Origin: Eupeodes corollae
Taxonomy: Eukaryota; Arthropoda; Insecta; Diptera; Syrphidae
Reading direction: 5' to 3'
Assembly: GCF_945859685.1 (NCBI RefSeq)
Contig: NC_079147.1
Coordinates: 80,220,315-80,284,314, forward strand
Length of the DNA stretch: 64,000 bases
In this document: positions 47,207 through 59,046 of the stretch, piece by piece
How the letters are laid out: each line of letters begins with the position of its first letter
Numbering within the stretch: position 1 is the stretch's first letter
Notes under the pieces: generated by a model
The model's database searches: none
Told to the model about the DNA's origin: nothing
The model's input: the letters and a program-made list of their open reading frames with translations, nothing else
Position numbers and translations under genes: made by a program

Positions 47207-48079
47207 AAAAAAATAAATGTTTGTATAAAACCACGATGAACGAACATAGTTTAGTTAAAAAAGATCCTGTTGTTTTAAATCTCTGATTTTGAATTTAAAC
47301 TCAGTTTTCTAACAAACTAATAGACACATAGAATAGATCCATATAATAAATAGACAACACTCAATTGATGCATGATCCAATATTGAGCCGTAAAGCAAAC
47401 TCTCTGTTTTTGTTATTTAACAATACTTAAGTGTACTTTTTGTAATCAATGTATTTCGGTTGTAAGTTGGAAAAACTAAGATCTACAGGCAAAACCTTAG
47501 CCTATTATTAAAATTAATTGAATAGCTTTGAAATCGTTGAACAAAACTTTACTTTAAACATCCTACTGGCCAAAAACCAACGATTAAACATTTTGCAGAA
47601 AAAAAAATTAATTTAATAAATCATAAATCATATTTTGAATGTATTAAGGAAAACCAATTACTTTCAAGCATACAAATAATCTTATTTTTCGGATTAAAAA
47701 TTAAAAAATAAAATAAATAATTCCTGTGTGTGTATTATGTCAGTTATCGACTTTTATATACCGAATCCGAACGATGAAAAAGTACTTCTTATCACAATTA
47801 TTCTTTAAGAATTTTTCAATTCCTCGAAAGAGATATTACCCGTTTTGAAAACTTTTAAGGTTTGATTGTTATGTTTTTAAAAGTCGAATTGACTAACACA
47901 CCCAACTTTCTCCCTGTGTGAAATGATTCAACCAAATGCAATTCGATTGAACAAAATTAAATAAAAATTATAGAAAACAGTTATCATAACATTACATTTT
48001 AGCTGATTTCTTTAAGTAAAATACGGAACTGGCTGTCATGTGATAAGAAGATTGTCCATTTAATTTTCCTAAAAAACTA
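47207..48079. other. AT-rich DNA, no gene seen
   Basis: No credible frames or element termini. Possibly flanking DNA of the Helitron. Confidence 0.4.
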
Positions 48080-48450
48080 CTAACTAAAAGTTGGCAACAA
48101 TGTTTTGGAAGTATTAAAATAAGTTTGGTTCTAGCAGCATTTTTGAAATATTTTATAAAAAATAAGCATTGAATTTTTCTCAGAACATTTTCTTACATTA
48201 ACAAGAAATTTTTTTATGAAATGAAATATTTTAAAGTCAATACTCCTATTACTTATTCTTAATGTTAAAAACAATATTTTCTATAAGGTACAATTAGTTT
48301 TATGGCAGTATCTTTAATATTTGAAATGATATTCGAGCCAAAAATCAATAATTACTAACTTTTAGTAGTGTTTCTTTATAGGTTTAAATTTTGCAAGATT
48401 TCAAAAAGTTTATTTCTCGTTTCATAAAATTTTTCTGGAGATAGTAAATA
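48080..48450 (-). repeat. Old HINE-like repeat, part interrupted by a Tc3-type element
   Basis: Reversed, strongly diverged family units (ATATTTTCTATAAGGTAC, AAATCAATAATTACTAAC, TTTTTCTGGAGATAGTAAA). The last block aligns with the TTTTGGAGATGAAATCATA landmark of other copies and continues at 50726 after the transposon. Confidence 0.65.
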
Positions 48451-48776
48451 CACTCGTCGTCAACTGAATACGCACACACACTTTTTAATATACTTTATCC
48501 ATTTTTTCCAAACAGTGATGGTTAATATGCCATCTGTTGATGCTAACTATTCCCTTAAGATGTTAAGCAGATAATTCCGAAAGAATTATCCAAAAACAAC
48601 AGTGAGTTTTTCTTGAACCACTTGCAAAGTGTTTTATATGCAAAGAAGGAGTTTTTTTTTATTTAACTGAATAGGTACGACGCCATTTTCTTCGTTGTTT
48701 ATAAGTTTTTTGGAGTGCTTGACAGTTTAAATTAACGATTTTAGTGTTTTCAGTAACATTGATGGATCTACTTACT

Positions 48777-49562
48777 TACATAAGGTGGCGCTACAGTTAT
48801 GTGTGAACTAGGACCTCACAATAAACATCTCCATCTAGCTCGGTCCCTAGCTAGATGTCTACAGTTTCACTATCCAAGTTGGGTGAGGTCACCTTCCACT
48901 TGTGCGCGCCACCTGATCCGCGGTCTTCCTCTACTGCGCTGTCCTGTGGGTGTGGATTCGAAGGCATTCCGGGCCGCAACATTGGTTTTCATGCGCTCTA
49001 CGTGACCCAGCCATCTTAGTCGTTGGACTTTTACCCTTCTGGCTAAGTCTATGTCGCTGTACAGCCGTTACAGCTCGTCGTTCCGTCTTCTCCTCCAATC
49101 CCCTTCGATGCATACGGGACCGTAGATCACACGAAGAACTTTTCTTTCAAAACGACCCAAGGTGCTTTCATCCGCTTTTGTCATAGTGCATGCTTCTGCA
49201 CCGTATAGCGGGACGGGTATTATAAGGGACATATATATATACTTTGGTCCCTCGAGAGAGGACTTTACCACTCAATTGCTTTCTTAGTCCAAAGAAACAG
49301 CGGTTGCAAGAGTTATTCTTTCTTTGATCTCAGCGCTGGTGTTGTTTTCTGCGTTTACAGCGGAGCCTAGGTACTTACCTTAAAGTTACGTCTGTCGATG
49401 GTGACGTTTGACCAAGATGTCGGTGTTTTAGGGCCTTTCTTGACGAGAGCGTGTACTTTGTTTTGCCCTCATTAACCGTTAAACCCATTTTTGCCGCCTC
49501 TGCCTCAATACTCATTAAAGCCCCATTGACATCACGCTGAGTTCTTCCGATTATGTCAATAC
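48777..49562 (-). mobile_element. 5'-truncated RTE copy inside the Tc3-type element
   Basis: Minus strand. Starts within RT just after the catalytic region (opposite strand of ATTGACATAATCGGAAGAACTC, about 49562). It continues through the NEGKTKY region, LIIPVPLYGAEACTM, TLGRFERKVLRVIYGPV (49210-49120) and a GHVERM-type block, and ends at the tail CTGTAGCGCCACCTTATGTAAGTAAGTA. About 0.8 kb of roughly 3 kb is present, with frameshifts. No clear target duplication was seen at its edges. Confidence 0.85.
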
Positions 49563-49574
49563 GTGTCTTTACAG

Positions 49575-50456
49575 TTTTGAAAAAAAGCTAAACTTGATTT
49601 ACTTAGAGACTAAGGCCTAACTGGACGTACAATAGCTGATAAAGTTGGCCGAAGTTTTAATGTAGTTTATTCTTACTTGAAAAATAAAGATGCATACGGC
49701 AAAAACATAAAGGGAGGTAAGAAAACAGCAACAATAGCAGCTGAGAGACGAAGAATATTAACGTGTGCATCAAATTCTTCTGATTTTGTGGCAAAAATTA
49801 AACAAAAAGTTGGAGTAAACGCAAGTTGCTCAACAGATTTAATTGTAATCAACAACTCAAGCCATCTTAAACGAATGAAACTTAAGAAAAAACCACCACT
49901 TGACGAGAGACGGAAAATGTTGCGATTAGAATTTTTAAGACTTTACATGAGTTGGAAAAAAGAATGGTATGACATGTTTTTTTCAGACGAAAAAAAGTTT
50001 GATTTCGATGGCCCTGATGGGTTCAACTTCTATTTTCACGACTTAATAAAAGAAAATAGATTTTTAAAGTGCCATCATAGTCGAGAAGGAGGTGTCATGA
50101 TATGGGTAGCAGCCAGTTATTATGGAACAGTTGAGCTCGAGGTTGTAACATCAAAAATTACAGCAGCTAGGTACTTAGTAATTTTGGAAAGAAATTTTCC
50201 TAAATTTTCTAACATCTTTGGACTCATTAACTGGACCTACCAACATGACAATGCGCTTATTCACTCAGCGCGCATAATAAAAACATGGATAGAGGAGCAA
50301 CAAGTGCAGTTGCTTTAATGGCCGCCGTACTCACCTGAAACATCATAGAAAATGTCTGGGATGGTTAGTACGCAAAGTTTATGAGGGTGGTCGTCAGTTC
50401 GAAGACAAAGAAACCTTAATTTCTGCAATCAAATTAGCGAGGAGCGAAATTTCGTG
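49575..50456 (+). pseudogene. Tc3-type transposase, interrupted and frameshifted
   Basis: The helix-turn-helix region (LTGRTIADKVGRSFNVVYSY, about 49618-49677) precedes the main frame (49677-50318). The catalytic domain has the first Asp in MFFSDEKKFDFDGPDG, then WVAASYYGTVEL, and the second Asp in YQHDNALIHSAR. A stop at 50316 and a small deletion follow. In shifted frame the WPPYSPE, NIIENVW and EISAIK-like end (to about 50456) remain, putting the catalytic Glu 34 residues after the second Asp. The N-terminus is separated from the left inverted repeat by the RTE insertion. Not functional. Confidence 0.85.
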
Positions 50457-50725
50457 AAATTCGCATATACGATTTCATTCCAATAACAATTTTAATTTTT
50501 GTACCTATTCAGTTGACTAAAAAAAGACGTCTACTTTGTAAAGTTACACTTTGGAAGTGGTTGAAGGAAGAACTCACGGTTGTTTTTGGATAAAACTTTG
50601 AAATTCTGTTATTTATATGTTACAAATTTTTACCATCAAAAGATGGCATAATAACCATCGTTGTTTGGAAAAAATTGATGAAATATATTTAAAAATGTTT
50701 CTGCGTATTCAGTTGATGAGGAGTG

Positions 50726-51108
50726 TATTTATTTAAAATATTCGAGATGACAAATTTGTATAAAAAACAGTTAATAGAATTTTATTCGATTTTATACAAA
50801 TTTGGTATAACTTATATAAAATAAATAAAATATATAAAATAAACTTAAACTAAAGTCACTAGCGTTATTTTTTCGTCCGATATTTGTGTCAACCAAAATG
50901 TTCACCAAAAAAAAGAAATCACCTACTCATTTTTTTGAAAGTCTTTTCTGAATCTTTCGATTTATTGGAAATCGATATTTTAACTGATTTTTGAGATACG
51001 GACGACGGAAAATGGAATCCCGAACGTACTGACGTACGAACAAACATACATATTTCTAAAAACAATTTGACAGTTCAGACCAATTGAAATAACTTTCTAT
51101 ATGGGAAG
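50726..51108 (-). repeat. Old HINE-like repeat, continuation after the Tc3-type element
   Basis: Resumes with ATTCGAGATGACAAATTTG, then the CACTAGCGTTATTTTTTCG and GAAATCACCTACTC blocks. Traces of the octamer region (GAACGTACTGACGTACGAAC) and the head sequence CTTTCTATATGGGAAGTTAA follow. Same orientation as 48080-48450, confirming that the transposon split one copy. Confidence 0.7.
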
Positions 51109-51539
51109 TTAAAAAAAGAGTAATCTTTAAGATTGTGTTTTATGTACGGAAAAGTTTTTAATAGGTTTCAAAATCATCTAAAAAATAAGAAATTTGGTGT
51201 AAAAAATCTCTATCTAATTTGCCTCATATTTTCTCACTGAATTATACCATTACCTTTAGATATAGCAAAACATAAGTCTTCAAAAACTCAACAAAATATT
51301 CATTTAAGTTAAGAATCACAATTTCAGAATGCGAATTCAAATATGCAAACAAAAAACACTTCACCAAGACTCAATTGTATGGGACCGAAAGTTTTTAGGA
51401 CTCATTTTTTTCTTTGGGCCAGACCGATACAAGACTACACAAAGTCTTGTTAGGTCTCATATATTATATTAACTTGCAATCTTTAATGGTGTTGAAAGAA
51501 CGCAAACACTCTATTCAATTTTGTATGTATTGTATAATT
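51109..51539. other. AT-rich DNA, no gene seen
   Basis: Nothing assignable. A 76-codon frame beginning at 51414 runs into the RTE fragment and is not a gene. Confidence 0.4.
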
Positions 51540-51793
51540 ATAAGGTGGCGCTACAGTCCGGGAGAGACTTGTGCCTCAACCAACATGCGTCTCCAGCCAG
51601 CTCAGTCCTTATCTAGCTTTCTTCGGTTTAACATGCCAAGTTAGTTGAGGTCCTGTAACAACTGCTTGCGCCACCTGGGTCAGGGTCTTCCGATAATGCG
51701 CCTTCTCTGGGGATTGGATTCGAATCGGCGATTTGCAAGAGTTATTCTTCGTTTGATTTCAGCGCTGGTGTCGTTCTCTGAATTTATAGCGGT
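51540..51793 (-). mobile_element. Short RTE copy with internal deletion
   Basis: The tail begins TAAGGTGGCGCTACAGTCCG and the sequence follows the RTE 3' region to GGATTGGATTCGAA. It then jumps to TCGGCGATTTGCAAGAGTTATTC, which in the 57 kb copy lies about 340 bp further on. The far end stops near 51793. No frame survives. Confidence 0.8.
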
Positions 51794-52067
51794 ATTGAAT
51801 TGTGCCCTGTCAATATTAGGACACAGTCTTTGCGATGACCAATCGTCGAGTCATCGTGTCCCAATAGCATTGATTCACACATTACGCGGTCACAGAGTAT
51901 TGTCAAACGCGTTAAATTTAAATTGTGTGTCAACGTGTGCGTTGATAAAAGCGATGACAGTATATATCGTTGACGATTACGCGTCGTCATGACACCCTTC
52001 AGACATATGAGTACGTTATTTTTATGTCAAAAAGTCAAAGCGTTGACCGTTTACATGGAACCTCTAA
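51794..52067. other. Unassigned CpG-rich segment
   Basis: A stretch with many CG dinucleotides (TTACGCGGTCACAG, GACGATTACGCGTCGTCATG) between an RTE fragment and a mariner. No family recognised; below 300 bp. Confidence 0.3.
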
Positions 52068-52941
52068 TAAATTGTTTCTTTTAGCTATTATCTTTTTGAC
52101 AACACTGGTTTAAACAGCTGACGCACGTTTCGATTTTTCTTTTACTATCAAACATCTTCAGTTTGGTCTATAACTTAACCATGAATCTTCTTACAAACGC
52201 ACGACGCTTGTTAATTAATACATTTTATTATCAAAATGCCTGCTCTGTTAAGAAAGTTCATCGCGCGCTTCTGCGAAAAAAATTGTGTTCAGCGACGAAG
52301 CTCATTTTTTGCTCAATGGGTAAGTAAATAAGCAGAATTGTCGGTTTTGTAGTGCATTTGAGCTCCCAATGCATAAAGAAAAAGGTCAAAGTTTGGTGCG
52401 GTTTATGAGCAGAAGCATCATTGGACCATACTTCTTCAAAGATGATGTGAATCGTTACGTAACTATGATTGGTGATACCGTGAGATGATATCCAATTTTT
52501 TTGGCTCAAAATGTAAGAGCTTGGTTTCAACAAGACGGTGCCACATGCTACACAGCACGCGCTACAATGGACTTATTGAGAGGCGCGTTCGGTGAACATT
52601 TTATTTCATGTTCGGGACCGTTCAATTGGCCGCCTAGATCGTGCCATTTAACGCCTTTAGACTATTTTTTGTAAGGCTATTTTAAAGCTTATGTCTTTAC
52701 AGACAAACCCCCTTCAATTGACGCATCGAAAGACAACATTTAAGCATTTATTCGTGGGATACTGGCCAAAATGTTGGAAAGAGTATGTAAATTGGACTAA
52801 GCGGATTTAAGGCGCAATTAAGTTCAACATAATTATGATGGACCGTTCTATCGATTCTACTAAAGATATTATGAATTTGTCAAAATAGTTTGTGTTTTTT
52901 TTTTGAAAAACGTTTCTATAGCTATTAAAAAATCTCCCTTA
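52068..52941 (+). pseudogene. DD41D mariner, internally deleted copy
   Basis: The start near 52182 gives MNLLTNARRLLINTFYYQNA (helix-turn-helix region). A deletion then joins it at about 52262 to the catalytic domain: IVFSDEAHFLLNG, IGPYFFKDDVNRYVT, WFQQDGATCYTARATMDLL, WPPRSCHLTPLDYFL. The spacing from QQD to the Asp of TPLD is 41 residues. The alternative Asp position is His here, supporting DD41D. Stops occur after LLNG and in the C-terminal part. The right terminus reads CTATTAAAAAATCTCCCTTA; the left terminus is decayed. Confidence 0.85.
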
Positions 52942-54445
52942 GAATCCTGAAAGTTCCAAAACACTCAGATGGAAATTTATTAAAGAAAGTAAAGGGGAAC
53001 TATTTTCAAGTCATTTTACAAGACTGTGAACTTCCATTTAATACATAATCATTTTCATATCAATTAAAATTAAATTAATCTCTATCATTTTTTTTAATCA
53101 AAACTCTGTCATAACATTGACAACGTCAGAAGATGCACAGATGCATCTTATACGAGTACAGTTTCATCATAATCAAATTGATTGAGTAGAAAAACGAAAA
53201 AGGGGTGCGCAAAATTGTCATTAACTGGGGTTTTATATCAAACTCATGCGATTAGGTGGCGAAAATAGCAAGAATTCTGGTACGGGATTGATATTGGGTA
53301 TGTTGGATAGTAATAAAAACAATGAAGGCAGAATTTTGGCATTGTCATGATATAGTTGAGATGGGTGGTATGGTAGACGTGGGTGGTATAAAAGAGTGTA
53401 TGGGAGAATAATCTATGAACAAAATTATATTGATTGCAAATGAGCAGAACGTTAGGGAATCTTTTGAGTCATAAAAAACTCATTAATCAATGTCTTAGTT
53501 CATTACATAAGCGAGAGTATAGTGTATAATATTATAGGGTTGAAGCTGTGGTGTCAGGATAAGATGATGTTTTTTTTGCCTTCTTTTGCATTCCAGAAAA
53601 TGAACAACCATCTAGAAAAGGGATTAATGCGTCGTTGAAAAATGCAAACGTCCTTGTGGTTTCTCTTAAACTTAAAGTGGAGCATATTGAATAAAGAAGG
53701 AGTTTAAAGCTAACTTAATTTATAGTTTAAATTTCTTTTAGCGGATATAACCATGAGACATGGACAATAGACATTGGCCACGGACAAACTATCATCCGTA
53801 CAATGTTTAAAATTCTCTGGCTTGCCATCCTTGGGTAGGGTTTAACTATTATTGAAGATGAAGATTCTTAAATATTGAACTTACCCTTTTTTCTAATATC
53901 ACAAAAATGATTGTTCTATTTTCTTTCAACTCACTTGTAAATTACGTTCTCATATACTGAGCAATACTGAAAAAGGGGGAATTTCTTTTCAAGAACACAT
54001 GCAGCGCAAAACTTTATCAATTCAGAACAAATTAATTAATAGAAAGAAAATTCCACATCATCATCATCATCAGTTTAATACTTATGAATGTTTGGATGGT
54101 ACGAGAGAATGTGACTGGAGAAGACATTTAATAATTGAATGATGTTGATTGTTTGAACTTTTTGAACTTATACACGTATGAATTGATGTGAACAGTATTT
54201 TTATGTTTAGGGGTGTAATTTTCCAGTCATGTGTAAATACTTTTTTATGGAATTAGATGTATGAGGAAACGTGCTTTTGTTCAGACTTTAATGTGACGAA
54301 ATAGAATATTTATTCAACTTTCGATTCATTTTTCTTAATTCAAATTTTAAAAGTTAATAGAAGTTACGATGCAACTGTTTGCCTTCCATTGGTGTTCTTT
54401 GAAACTCCAGCCTGATTTTTTGTTTGTTGTAAAAAGCCGACATTT
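52942..54445. other. Low-copy AT-rich DNA, no gene seen
   Basis: No recognisable coding sequence. A CATCATCATCATCATCA microsatellite lies at about 54057-54072. Possible host intronic or intergenic DNA. Confidence 0.4.
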
Positions 54446-55815
54446 TTAACTTCCAATAGGATGTTATTGTAATCGATCCGATTTGTCAAATTGAAAATGT
54501 TGAAATTTCTCAACGTTTCAAGGTCCCTAAAGTCGAAATAAAAGATTTTAAGAAAGATGTTGTGCGTGCATGTGTACGTCCGTTTGTACGTCCGTAAGTT
54601 CGCGACGTTTTTTTCGTCGACCACACTTCAAGAACCAGAAGGGATATCGATTTCAAATAAATTTTGTTATACAGATAACAAGGCACAAAGATGCAGAAAG
54701 GGCTCTCAAGAAAATTGCGTCGGTGGTTTTTTTACCATAGCAGTTTAAAAAAATGTGAACATTTTAGGTAACCCTAAATATTTCACGAACTAATGACGAT
54801 ATAGATTTGAACTGAATTCTATATTCTATATTGTAACTTGATAATCAACCAGTATTTAACAAAAAAAATAACAGAAATTATAAATTAAAAAAAAAAACTG
54901 GAAAAAAAAATCGTCACCTCTATAATTTTACGAATTAAAAATTACATCATCTCCAAAATAATTTTGTGCAGTGAAAAATAACGTTTTTAACATCTGGTAA
55001 AATTTTTAGAAAAATCAAATTGACTTTTTTTTATAAAAAAAAAACCTACAAAAAACTCACAACTCAAAGTTAGTGAAAATTGAATTTCGACTAAAATATT
55101 TTTTTAAAATTTGAGATACTGGCTTTAAAATACTTTTATCTTTAAAAAAATATTTAATCAATATTCAGTAAAATTTTGAGAAAAATCAAATTGACAGTTT
55201 CCTGACACAAAAATAAAAACATAAAAAGAATTTCGCAAAAGTTGGTAAAAATTGATTTTCGAATCAAATATCTTTTCAAAACATTGAGATATTGGCTTCA
55301 AACTACTTTTGTCTTTTAAAAAATATTGTTGTCAGCATTCAGTAAAATTTTGAGAGAAATCTAAGTGACAGTTGTAAGCTCTTTCAAAATTTAAAAATTA
55401 AAAATATTGTGTTCAAACTTTGTTATTTTACAGAAAATATTTTTTTGATATTCAGCAGTTTTTTACAAAAGTCCAACAATCCGATTTTTCATAGTACGCA
55501 AATTTGGTAAAAATTGATTTACTGTTCTTGACATCTCTCAAATTAATTTTTTTCTCCATTTTGTAAAAATTTAAGATATGCTACTAAAATTGGTAAACAA
55601 AATTTTTCGACCAAAAATCTTGTTAACAAAACTTGATTTTCAAACTAAAATATTTCTTTATATGAAAAATATTGTAGGTAATTTTAAAATTTGAAGGAAT
55701 AATTCAATTGACAACTTTTTTAACCAAACACGAAAACCTACAAACTTTTAAGCAAGTCAAATAGACAGATGGGATGGGAAGTTTGCAGTATGGGTCGCAT
55801 CACAGCCTCTTTTTT
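54446..55815 (+). repeat. Complete HINE-like repeat, forward reference copy
   Basis: Head TTAACTTCCAATAGGATGTT (decayed palindrome), CTCAACGTTTCAAGGTCCC, octamer remnants (GTACGTCCGTTTGTACGTCC), AAGAACCAGAAGGGATATCG and AGAAAATTGCGTCGGTGG. Tandem units with GAATTTCGACTAAAATATTT-type landmarks follow, then the AGTACGCAAATTTGG block and the tail GGGATGGGAAGTTTGCAG, then CGCATCACAGCC and a T-run. Length about 1370 bp. Confidence 0.8.
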
Positions 55816-56484
55816 AAAGGTATTATCATTTTTCGGTGTAGAATTTTTACAACTTTAACCTATGTTTCTTTTTTATCAAAACTGTTAGTTTTTTTTTTTA
55901 AATTGTATCAATTTGCATAAATTTATTATATCGACAATTTACTGCAACTTTATTGTTAAGCTATTTTTATTTTTGTATTAAAAGAAGAAGAAGTTTCATA
56001 GACCAGCAGTAAACTTGTATTTTTCCTTAACGCCAGTGTCTTAGAAAATTGGCCTTGAGCGTCAAACAATGCACTTTAAGACTTTTCACGATCGCACACA
56101 TTTATGTAGATTAGAATTACACTGTTCGACAATGTTTTTTTAATCGTAATCAAATTCCACTTCTACAATTTGTTTTGATGGTTTTAATACACAACTCACT
56201 TTAAAATTAATTTATTATGCCAGCTTTTGATATATATGTATATAACTTTTCAAAATTTGAAAAAACGTATATAAGTCTTTTTGAGATTATATAAATTTAT
56301 AAGGATCATTTTTTTTAAGCAAATCCTTGATGGTTTTATAAATCTCACATCACTTTCTTTAATATTCAGTTGAAATCTTTCTATTATTTCATTCATATTC
56401 TTCGAAAAATGTTCATAAGTTGTTAGATTTCGCCTGTCTTATACTAAACGATTTTCAACTGCAAAAACAAAACATTTTGAATGT
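55816..56484. other. AT-rich DNA, no gene seen
   Basis: A/T runs and chance frames only; no termini recognised. Confidence 0.4.
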
Positions 56485-56950
56485 AAGCTTTTGTGGATGG
56501 ATCGCTTAACTATAGCACAACACATTCAAATTGTTAAAATCTACTACAAATATGGTGATTCTGCCACAACCACATATCGTGCTTTAAGAGGAGAATTTGG
56601 TTCACATAATCGTCCAAATTCTCAAGCAATTGTCAAAATTGTGAACAAATTTGAGACACTGCATTGCTTACCAGATCTAATAAGGCTTGTGCATCACCTT
56701 TTTGCTTGTACCACTGAAAATATCGCTGCTGTAAGTGAAAGTGTTGTCGAAGACCTGAATATGTCCAGCTCAAACAGCAACTGAAGCCAGCTAACCATTC
56801 ATAACGTCGTAGTAGATACATACGTTGAATGGGTGCTTCAACAACAGGCGGTGGACGGCGATTTTTTGAACAAAATTTTCTTCAGTGACGAAGCACATTT
56901 CTCTCTCGGTGGTCGGTGGATATGTTAATAAAAAAAAAAATGTATAGATG
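56485..56950 (+). pseudogene. Mariner-type transposase, N-terminal fragment
   Basis: A 97-codon frame from 56491 has the helix-turn-helix part (MDRLTIAQHIQIVKIYYKYG, then TTYRALRGEFGSHNRP and AIVKIVNKFE). After stops and gaps a first catalytic block follows (KIFFSDEAHFSLGG, about 56873-56915), then VNKKK. It ends there. The sequence is a different subfamily from the 16 kb element but has the same domain order. Confidence 0.75.
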
Positions 56951-57024
56951 GGGATGCGATAAAGATATGAGAATTTAAATTAAATTAAGAGTTGTAAAAA
57001 CAAATCTTAAATACATGAATATAA
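56951..57024. other. Short AT-rich spacer
   Basis: Unassigned bases between the mariner fragment and the (TTAC)n tail of the next RTE copy. Confidence 0.3.
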
Positions 57025-58942
57025 TTACTTACTTACTTAAGGTGGCGCTACAGTCCGGGGCGGACCTGGGCCTCAACCAACAAGCGTCTCCAGCCAGCTC
57101 GATCCTTAGCAAGGTGTTTAAAGTTTCGCACGCCAAGTTGGTTGAGGTCCTCTCCCACCTGGGTGCGCCACCTAATTCACGGTCTTCTTCTACTGCGCCG
57201 TCCCTTGGGATTGGATTCGAAGACCTTCAGGGCTGAAGCGTTGATTTCCATTCGCTCTACATGACCTAGCCATCTAAGCCGTTGGACTTTAATTCTGTTA
57301 ACTAGAACAGTGTCGCTGTACAGCCCGTACAGCTCATCGTTATATCTTCTCCTCCATTCTCCATCCATGCGTACGGGACCAAAAATCACCCGAAGATTTT
57401 TTCTCTCGAAACATCCTAAGACGCTCTCATCTTTCTTTGACAGGGTCCAGGCCTCATCACCACAGATGAGAACCGGGATGATGAGTGTCTTATAGATGGT
57501 GAGTTTAGATGCTCGAGAGAGGACTTTACTTCTCAATTGCCTTCTAAGTCCAAAGAATCAGCGATTTGCAAGAGTTATTCTTCGTTTGATTTCAGCGATG
57601 GTGTCGTTGTCTGTGTTAAAAGCGGTACCTAGGTAGACAAAGTCTTTAACTACCCCAAAGTTAAAGCTGCCCATAGTGACGTTTTGTCCAAGACGTCGTT
57701 GTTTAATGTCCTTTTTTGATGACAGCATATACTTGGTCTTGCCCTCATTGACCACTAAACCCATCTTCTTCGCTTCTGTCGCAATGATCGAAAAACGCTC
57801 CACTGACATCACGCTTTGGTCTTCCAATTATGCCAATATCATCTGAGTATTCGAGTAATTGGATGGACCTTTGGAAAATTGTGCCTCTAGTGTTGACGGT
57901 TGAGTTTTGCACAATTCTTTCCAGTATAATGTTGAAGTAGTCGCATGACAGTGCATCGCCTTGTCTAAAACCTTTTTTGACATCAAATGCATCGGTAAGA
58001 TCTTTTCCGACCTTGATAGAGCAGCGTGCATTCTTCATCGTCATTCTGCACAAACGGATAAGTTTGACAGGGATGCCAAAACTAGACATTGCTCGGTAGA
58101 GCTCTTCCCTATGGATGCTGTCATACGCGGCTTTAAAATCGATAAAGAGATGGTGGGTATCGATTTGAAGCTCCTGGGTTTTTTCCAAGATCTGCCGAAG
58201 TGTGAATATTTGGTCGATAGTGGACTTTCCTGGAATGAAGCCACACTGATAAGGACCAATCAGGTTGTTGACGAATGGCTTCAGACGTTCACATAATACG
58301 GCAGAGAGGATCTTATACGCAATGTTAAGGAGACTGATACCTCTGTAGTTGGCGCAGTGTAGAGGGTCTCCTTTCTTATGTAGCGGGCACACTATGCTGA
58401 GATTCGACTCATCGGGCATGCTTTCTTCGGACCATATTTTGCAGATGAGTTGGTGTATGCTCCGTACCAAGTCATCGCCTGCTGCTTTGAATAGGTCGGT
58501 AGCGATGCCGTCAGCTCCAGCAGCTTTGTTTGACTTGAGTTTAGATATAGCTATCTTCACTTCGTTAAGGTCGGGTAGGCGGAATTGTTGATCTGCGTCG
58601 CCGAGGTTGAGTGGTTCTATCTCCCTTACAGCGGAATTCGGTTCGTCATCACCGTTATATAATTTGGAGAACTGATCTTTCCATATTCCCAGCATCGACT
58701 GCGGTTCTACTACGATGTTTCCCTGATCGTCTTTACAGGCTTTGGTTCGTGGCTGGTACCCTTGGGAGGTTTTTTTTACCTTTTGGTAAAATTTACGAAC
58801 CTCATTCCTGTTGTGACATCCCTCTATCTCCTCGATCGCGCGCTTCTTACGCTCTCTTTTTTTCCGTCTGAGAAGCCGGTGTTCCTCTCTCCTCTTCTGC
58901 TCGTAGAGCTCGCGAGCAGCTCTAGTCCTTTTGTGCAGCGCA
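57025..58942 (-). mobile_element. 5'-truncated RTE copy with long open RT
   Basis: Minus strand, ending in CTGTAGCGCCACCTTAAGTAAGTAAGTAA. C-terminal frames: 57827-57558 (NEGKTKYMLSS, DFVYLGTAFNTDN) and 57536-57177 (LIIPVLICGDEAWTLSKKDE, LGCFERKNLRVIFGPVRMDG, RRIK-type and LGHVERM). The upstream open frame includes RT. Truncated at about 58942, where it is joined to a CR1-type element. Confidence 0.9.
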
Positions 58943-59046
58943 GGAGTTAGACGATTAACCTTACACAAAATACGAATTGCATGTTTTTGTTTTATAAGTA
59001 AAGGTCCTAATTTATTTAAATGTGTTCCACCCCAACAAGTTATCAC
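57745..59046 (-). pseudogene. Chimeric reading frame: CR1 RT end fused to RTE RT
   Basis: A 433-codon frame crosses a transposon junction. Residues 1 to about 33 (TCWGGTHLNKLGPLLIKQKH, IRILCKVNR) are the C-terminal RT end of the CR1-type element at 58943-60690. From about residue 36 the frame is RTE ORF2: basic linker (RAARELYEQKRREEHRLLRR), KSNKAAGADGIATDLFKAAG, GDPLHCANYRGISLLN, PYQCGFIPGKST, HHLFIDFKAAYDSIHR, GFRQGDALSCDYFNII. The catalytic box is YSDD (57838-57849) instead of YADD. The frame is lost shortly after. Being open across the join is probably chance plus youth of the insertion; no function is implied. Confidence 0.85.

Larger units (their letters stand above)
48449..50727 (+). 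mobile_element. Tc3-type (DD34E) transposon with long inverted repeats
   Basis: The element 48451-50725 begins CACTCGTCGTCAACTGAATA; its right end read inward begins CACTCCTCATCAACTGAATA. The inverted similarity extends about 95 bp on each side (matching TTTTTTCCAAACA, then GATGGTTA, then TATGCCATCT). TA flanks both ends. Without the RTE copy at 48777-49562 the element is about 1.49 kb. Long inverted termini and the DD34E spacing fit Tc3-like elements. Confidence 0.85.

Noticed and set aside
49677..50318. Intact or domesticated transposase gene
   Set aside because: The frame lacks the catalytic Glu region, follows a disrupted N-terminus, and sits between recognisable inverted repeats, so it is an ordinary dead Tc3-type copy.
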